Of a stretch of DNA of 16,130 nt, positions 13,224 to 16,130 are shown piece by piece (the first letter of the stretch is position 1; every line of letters begins with the position of its first letter). The stretch is from DATBAK01 sp036787815. GTDB taxonomy: Bacteria > Actinomycetota > Acidimicrobiia > IMCC26256 > PALSA-610. The stretch is from contig DAIQOP010000069.1 in the NCBI GenBank assembly GCA_036787815.1, positions 1 to 16,130 of the forward strand. The letters run 5' to 3'. The notes under the pieces were generated by a model. It was not told where the DNA came from. It made no database searches and worked only from the letters and a program-made list of their open reading frames with translations. The position numbers and the translations under genes were made by a program.

Positions 13224-14533
13224 TCTTGCTCGCGGGCGAGGAGATCGGCCTCGGTCTCCCGGCGCACCACGACGCGGGCCTCGCCGTCACGCACGAAGAC
13301 CACGGCCGGGCGGGTGACCCGGTTGTAGTTGGACGCCATCGCGTGACCGTAGGCGCCGGTGACCGGCATCGCGAGCACGTCGCCGATCGCGAGGTCGGCG
13401 GGCAGCTGCGCGTCGCGCAGGAGCAGATCGCCCTGCTCGCAGTGCTTGCCCGCGATCGTCATCGTCGCGCCGCGCGGCGCGAGCACGCGCGCCGGCACGA
13501 AGGCCTCGTAGCGCGCGCCGTAGGTAACGGGCCGCAGGTTGTCGCTCATCCCACCGTCGACCGCCGCGTACGTGCGGACGCCGGGGATCTCCTTGATCGT
13601 GCCCACGCGGTAGAGGGTGATCCCGGCCGGCGCGGCGATCGACCGGCCCGGCTCGGTCGTCAGGCGCGGTGCGACGGGGAGCCCGTGCGCCGCCACCGCC
13701 TTCGCGAGGGCGGCATGCACCGAAGCGCCGTGCTCGGCGATGCTCGGCGGGTCGTCTTCGGGCAGGTAGCGGACGCCGAGCCCGCCGCCCATGTTGAGTT
13801 CGACCACTTCGACACCGGTCTTCGCCTCGAGCTCGGCGACGAGGCCGGCCATCTTGTCGAGCGCGCGGTCGAACGAATCGGAGCGGAACACCTGCGACCC
13901 GATGTGGCAGTGCAGGCCCGCGAACTGCAGCGCCGGCGAGCTCACGATCCGTTGGGCGGCGGCCAGCGCGGCACCGTGCGCGAGGCCGAATCCGAACTTC
14001 GAGTCGTCGACCGCGGTCTCGAGGTACTCGTGGGTGTGCGCCTCGATGCCCGGCGTCACCCGCACCATCACCGCGGGTGACGGCAGGCCGCGGGCGACGA
14101 GCGCCTCGATGCGGTCGAGCTCCGCGAACGAGTCGGCGACGATGCGGCCGATGCCGGCGCGCAGCGCGGTCTCGAGCTCGACCTCGGACTTGTTGTTGCC
14201 GTGGAAGACGACGCGCGCCGGATCGATGCCGGCATGGAGCGCGAGGTGCAGCTCACCGCCCGTCGCGACGTCGATGTCGAGGCCTTCTTCCGCGACGAGT
14301 CGGGCCATCGCCGTGCACAAGAACGCCTTGCTCGCGTACGCGACGCCACCCGGGAACGCGGCGACGTACTCGCGGCACCGGCCGCGTAGCTCGGCTTCGT
14401 CGTACACGTAGAGCGGCGTGCCGAAGCGGCGCGCGAGCTCGTCGAGCTCGATCCCGCCGAGGCGACAGCGCCCCTGATCGTCGACCGACGCGGAGCGGGG
14501 CAGCAACGTGAGGTCGAACGCGTCGTCGCTCAT
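13220..14533 (-). CDS. lysA: Diaminopimelate decarboxylase
   Basis: LysA decarboxylates meso-diaminopimelate to L-lysine, the final lysine step. It is a 437-residue PLP enzyme of the alanine-racemase-like barrel fold. The Schiff-base lysine is K69 in AYASKAFL; FHGNNKS, GLHCHIGSQVF, NMGGGLGV and TEPGRSI form the cofactor site. GKHCEQGDLL carries the conserved active-site Cys supplied across the dimer, and the YGHAMASNYN segment near the end is typical. The start is ATG 14533, which overlaps the argS stop as ATGA; the frame is open further upstream inside argS but is not homologous there. The argS-lysA-hom order is the standard actinobacterial arrangement. Confidence 0.97.
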   Translation of the reverse strand: MSDDAFDLTLLPRSASVDDQGRCRLGGIELDELARRFGTPLYVYDEAELRGRCREYVAAFPGGVAYASKAFLCTAMARLVAEEGLDIDVATGGELHLALHAGIDPARVVFHGNNKSEVELETALRAGIGRIVADSFAELDRIEALVARGLPSPAVMVRVTPGIEAHTHEYLETAVDDSKFGFGLAHGAALAAAQRIVSSPALQFAGLHCHIGSQVFRSDSFDRALDKMAGLVAELEAKTGVEVVELNMGGGLGVRYLPEDDPPSIAEHGASVHAALAKAVAAHGLPVAPRLTTEPGRSIAAPAGITLYRVGTIKEIPGVRTYAAVDGGMSDNLRPVTYGARYEAFVPARVLAPRGATMTIAGKHCEQGDLLLRDAQLPADLAIGDVLAMPVTGAYGHAMASNYNRVTRPAVVFVRDGEARVVVRRETEADLLAREQE

Positions 14534-16130
14534 CCGCCCGCCCCCGCCCCCGCCTCGGCGGTCGCGTCGCCGGTCGCGTCGTCGGTGTCGTCCTCGGTGT
14601 CGTCGGCCAGGCGCTCCATCGCCTCGGGCGCGCTCACGCCGAGCAGGCCGAGCGCGGAGCCCAAGCCGATACGGCACGCCTCGACCAGCCAGAGCCGGGC
14701 CTGCGTGAGCTCGGCGTCGTCGGTGAGCACCCGGCACTCGCGGTAGAAGCTGTGGAACCGGGATGCGAACTCGCGCACCCACGTCGACACCTTCTGCGGT
14801 GCGCGCAGGTGCGCGGCATCGGCGACGACGTCGGGGTACGCATCGAGGGTACGGAGCAATTCGCGCTCGCGCTCGTGCACGAGTGGTGAGAGGTCGACCG
14901 TGTCGAGCGGCCGTCGCACGACGCCCGCCGCGACGGCCTTGCGCTCGATCGACGCCACCCGTGCGTGCGCGTATTGCACGTAATAGACGGGGTTCTCCAT
15001 CGACTGCGCGGTCACGACATCGAGATCGAAGGTCTGCGCGGAGTCGATCGAGAAGAGGAGGAACGTCATGCGCACGACATCGGGGTCGACCTCGTCGAGG
15101 ATGTCGGCGAGGGCGATGATGTTGCCCGCCCGCTTGGAGAGCTTGACCTCCTCGCCCCCGCGCAGCAGCTTCACCAGCTGCCCGAGCACGACCTCGGGCT
15201 CACCCGGTTCGTAGCCGAGCATCTGCATACCGGCCTGGATCGACTTCACCTGTCCGTGGTGGTCGGCTCCCCAGATGTCGATGAGGTGCGTGGAGCCGCG
15301 CCGCATCTTGTCGCGGTGGTACGCGAGATCGCTCAGGAGGTAGGTCGGTGCGCCGTTGCTCCGCAGGAGCACGCGATCGCGTTCCGCACCGAAGTCGGTG
15401 GTGCGCAACCAGGTCGCGCCATCCTGCTCGTAGGTGAACCCGCCTTCGACGAGCGTGCGCAAGACGTCGTCGACGTCGCCGCGTTCGTGCAGCACGCGTT
15501 CGGAGAACCAGGTGTCGAAGTGCACGCCGATGCGACCGAGATCGTCCTGGAGTTGGCGGACGGCCTCGTGATAGCCCCACTCGCTCGCGACCTCGAGGGT
15601 GACGTCGCCACCGAGCTCCGCGCGCATGCGCTCGGCCATCTCGACGAGGTACTGCCCGTGGTACCCGCCGTCGGGCGGCTCTTCGCCGTGATAGCGCGCG
15701 AGGAGCGACGCTCCGAACATGTCGAGCTGCGTGCCGGCGTCGTTGAGGTAGTACTCGCGGTGCACCTCGGCGCCCTGCGCCGCGAGGAGGTTTGCGATCG
15801 CGTCGCCGACCGCGACCCAACGCCCGCCGCCCGCGTGCAGGGGCCCCGTCGGGTTCGCGGAGACGAACTCGAGATTGATCCGCCGGCCCGCGAGCACCTC
15901 GCTGCGGCCGTAACCGGCGCCGGCGGCCACGGTCTCGCGAAGCACGTCGTGCGTCCAGCGGGGATCGAGGTGGAAGTTGACGAAGCCCGGGCCCGCGACC
16001 TCGATCGACTCGACGTGGGCCGGGTGCGCAGCGAGGAGCGACCCGCGGATCCGCTCGGCCAACTCCCTCGGCGGCGAGCCGGTGAGCGCCTTGAGCTGCA
16101 TCGCCACCGAGGACGAGAAGTCGCCCTGGT
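14530..16130 (-). CDS. argS: Arginyl-tRNA synthetase, N-terminus outside window
   Basis: ArgRS attaches arginine to tRNA-Arg. The frame is open to the window edge, where QGDFSSSVAMQLKAL matches the N-terminal domain, so roughly 40 N-terminal residues are missing. Seen are the class I signature NPTGPLHAGGGRW (HAGG in place of HIGH, at 15826-15837), EYYLNDAGTQ, the ADHHGQVKSIQ segment and a KMSKS-like VKLSKRAGN. The C-terminal anticodon-binding helices include YYVQYAHARVASI and end in LLGVSAPEAM, where the family normally stops. About 30 extra residues follow, forming an Asp/Thr then Ala/Gly-rich tail (DDTEDDTDDATGDATAEAGA). The stop overlaps lysA by ATGA; argS is therefore upstream in the lysine/threonine operon. 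Confidence 0.96.
   Translation of the reverse strand, partial: QGDFSSSVAMQLKALTGSPPRELAERIRGSLLAAHPAHVESIEVAGPGFVNFHLDPRWTHDVLRETVAAGAGYGRSEVLAGRRINLEFVSANPTGPLHAGGGRWVAVGDAIANLLAAQGAEVHREYYLNDAGTQLDMFGASLLARYHGEEPPDGGYHGQYLVEMAERMRAELGGDVTLEVASEWGYHEAVRQLQDDLGRIGVHFDTWFSERVLHERGDVDDVLRTLVEGGFTYEQDGATWLRTTDFGAERDRVLLRSNGAPTYLLSDLAYHRDKMRRGSTHLIDIWGADHHGQVKSIQAGMQMLGYEPGEPEVVLGQLVKLLRGGEEVKLSKRAGNIIALADILDEVDPDVVRMTFLLFSIDSAQTFDLDVVTAQSMENPVYYVQYAHARVASIERKAVAAGVVRRPLDTVDLSPLVHERERELLRTLDAYPDVVADAAHLRAPQKVSTWVREFASRFHSFYRECRVLTDDAELTQARLWLVEACRIGLGSALGLLGVSAPEAMERLADDTEDDTDDATGDATAEAGAGAGG

Noticed and set aside
15826..15837. Broken HIGH motif (HAGG) in ArgRS
   Set aside because: Actinobacterial ArgRS proteins typically read HIGG here, so loss of the second histidine is a lineage trait and not damage.

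Overview
The window reads as the chromosome of a very GC-rich actinobacterium. Codons end mostly in G or C and start codons include GTG. The housekeeping gene order is the actinobacterial argS-lysA-hom-thrC-(thrB)-rho-rpmE-prfA-prmC series known from Mycobacterium. An uncultured Acidimicrobiia-like lineage is my guess from gene content, but the class cannot be proved from this stretch.

Region 1 (1-2652, + strand): the 3' part of a stand-alone RecB/Cas4-like PD-(D/E)XK nuclease with an Fe-S cysteine set. It overlaps by ATGA a thiolase-like (TLP1/SCP-x type) gene that carries an apparent one-base frameshift near 783. A small DUF983 zinc-ribbon membrane protein follows. Region 2 (2662-8560, - strand): read in the transcription direction, an ApgM-like alkaline-phosphatase-superfamily protein, rho, rpmE, prfA and prmC, then a 73-residue hypothetical gene that converges on DUF983. 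Rho carries a long N-terminal insert with a His/Asp-rich block. Region 3 (8659-9891, + strand): a lipoprotein soluble sugar dehydrogenase of the PQQ-GDH/HHIP family, divergent from apgM. Region 4 (9904-16130, - strand): argS (partial), lysA, hom, two tandem 29-codon ORFs, thrC and an SDR oxidoreductase. Every gene in this operon overlaps the next by ATGA or TGATG.

The genes supply arginyl-tRNA, lysine (LysA) and homoserine-to-threonine metabolism (Hom, ThrC), followed by transcription termination and translation termination factors. The pathway has a visible hole: no GHMP-type homoserine kinase (ThrB) is present. The slot where actinobacteria normally keep thrB, between thrC and rho, is occupied by the ApgM-like protein, whose sequence fits the subgroup long proposed to be an unrelated homoserine kinase. 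This is the most interesting point of the window.

Other notable points are an 86-bp tandem duplication between hom and thrC that creates a chain of translationally coupled micro-ORFs, and TANNNT -10-like hexamers 6-7 nt before the start codon of four genes, which suggests leaderless transcription. A short palindrome at 2650-2664 also contains the stop codons of two convergent genes.
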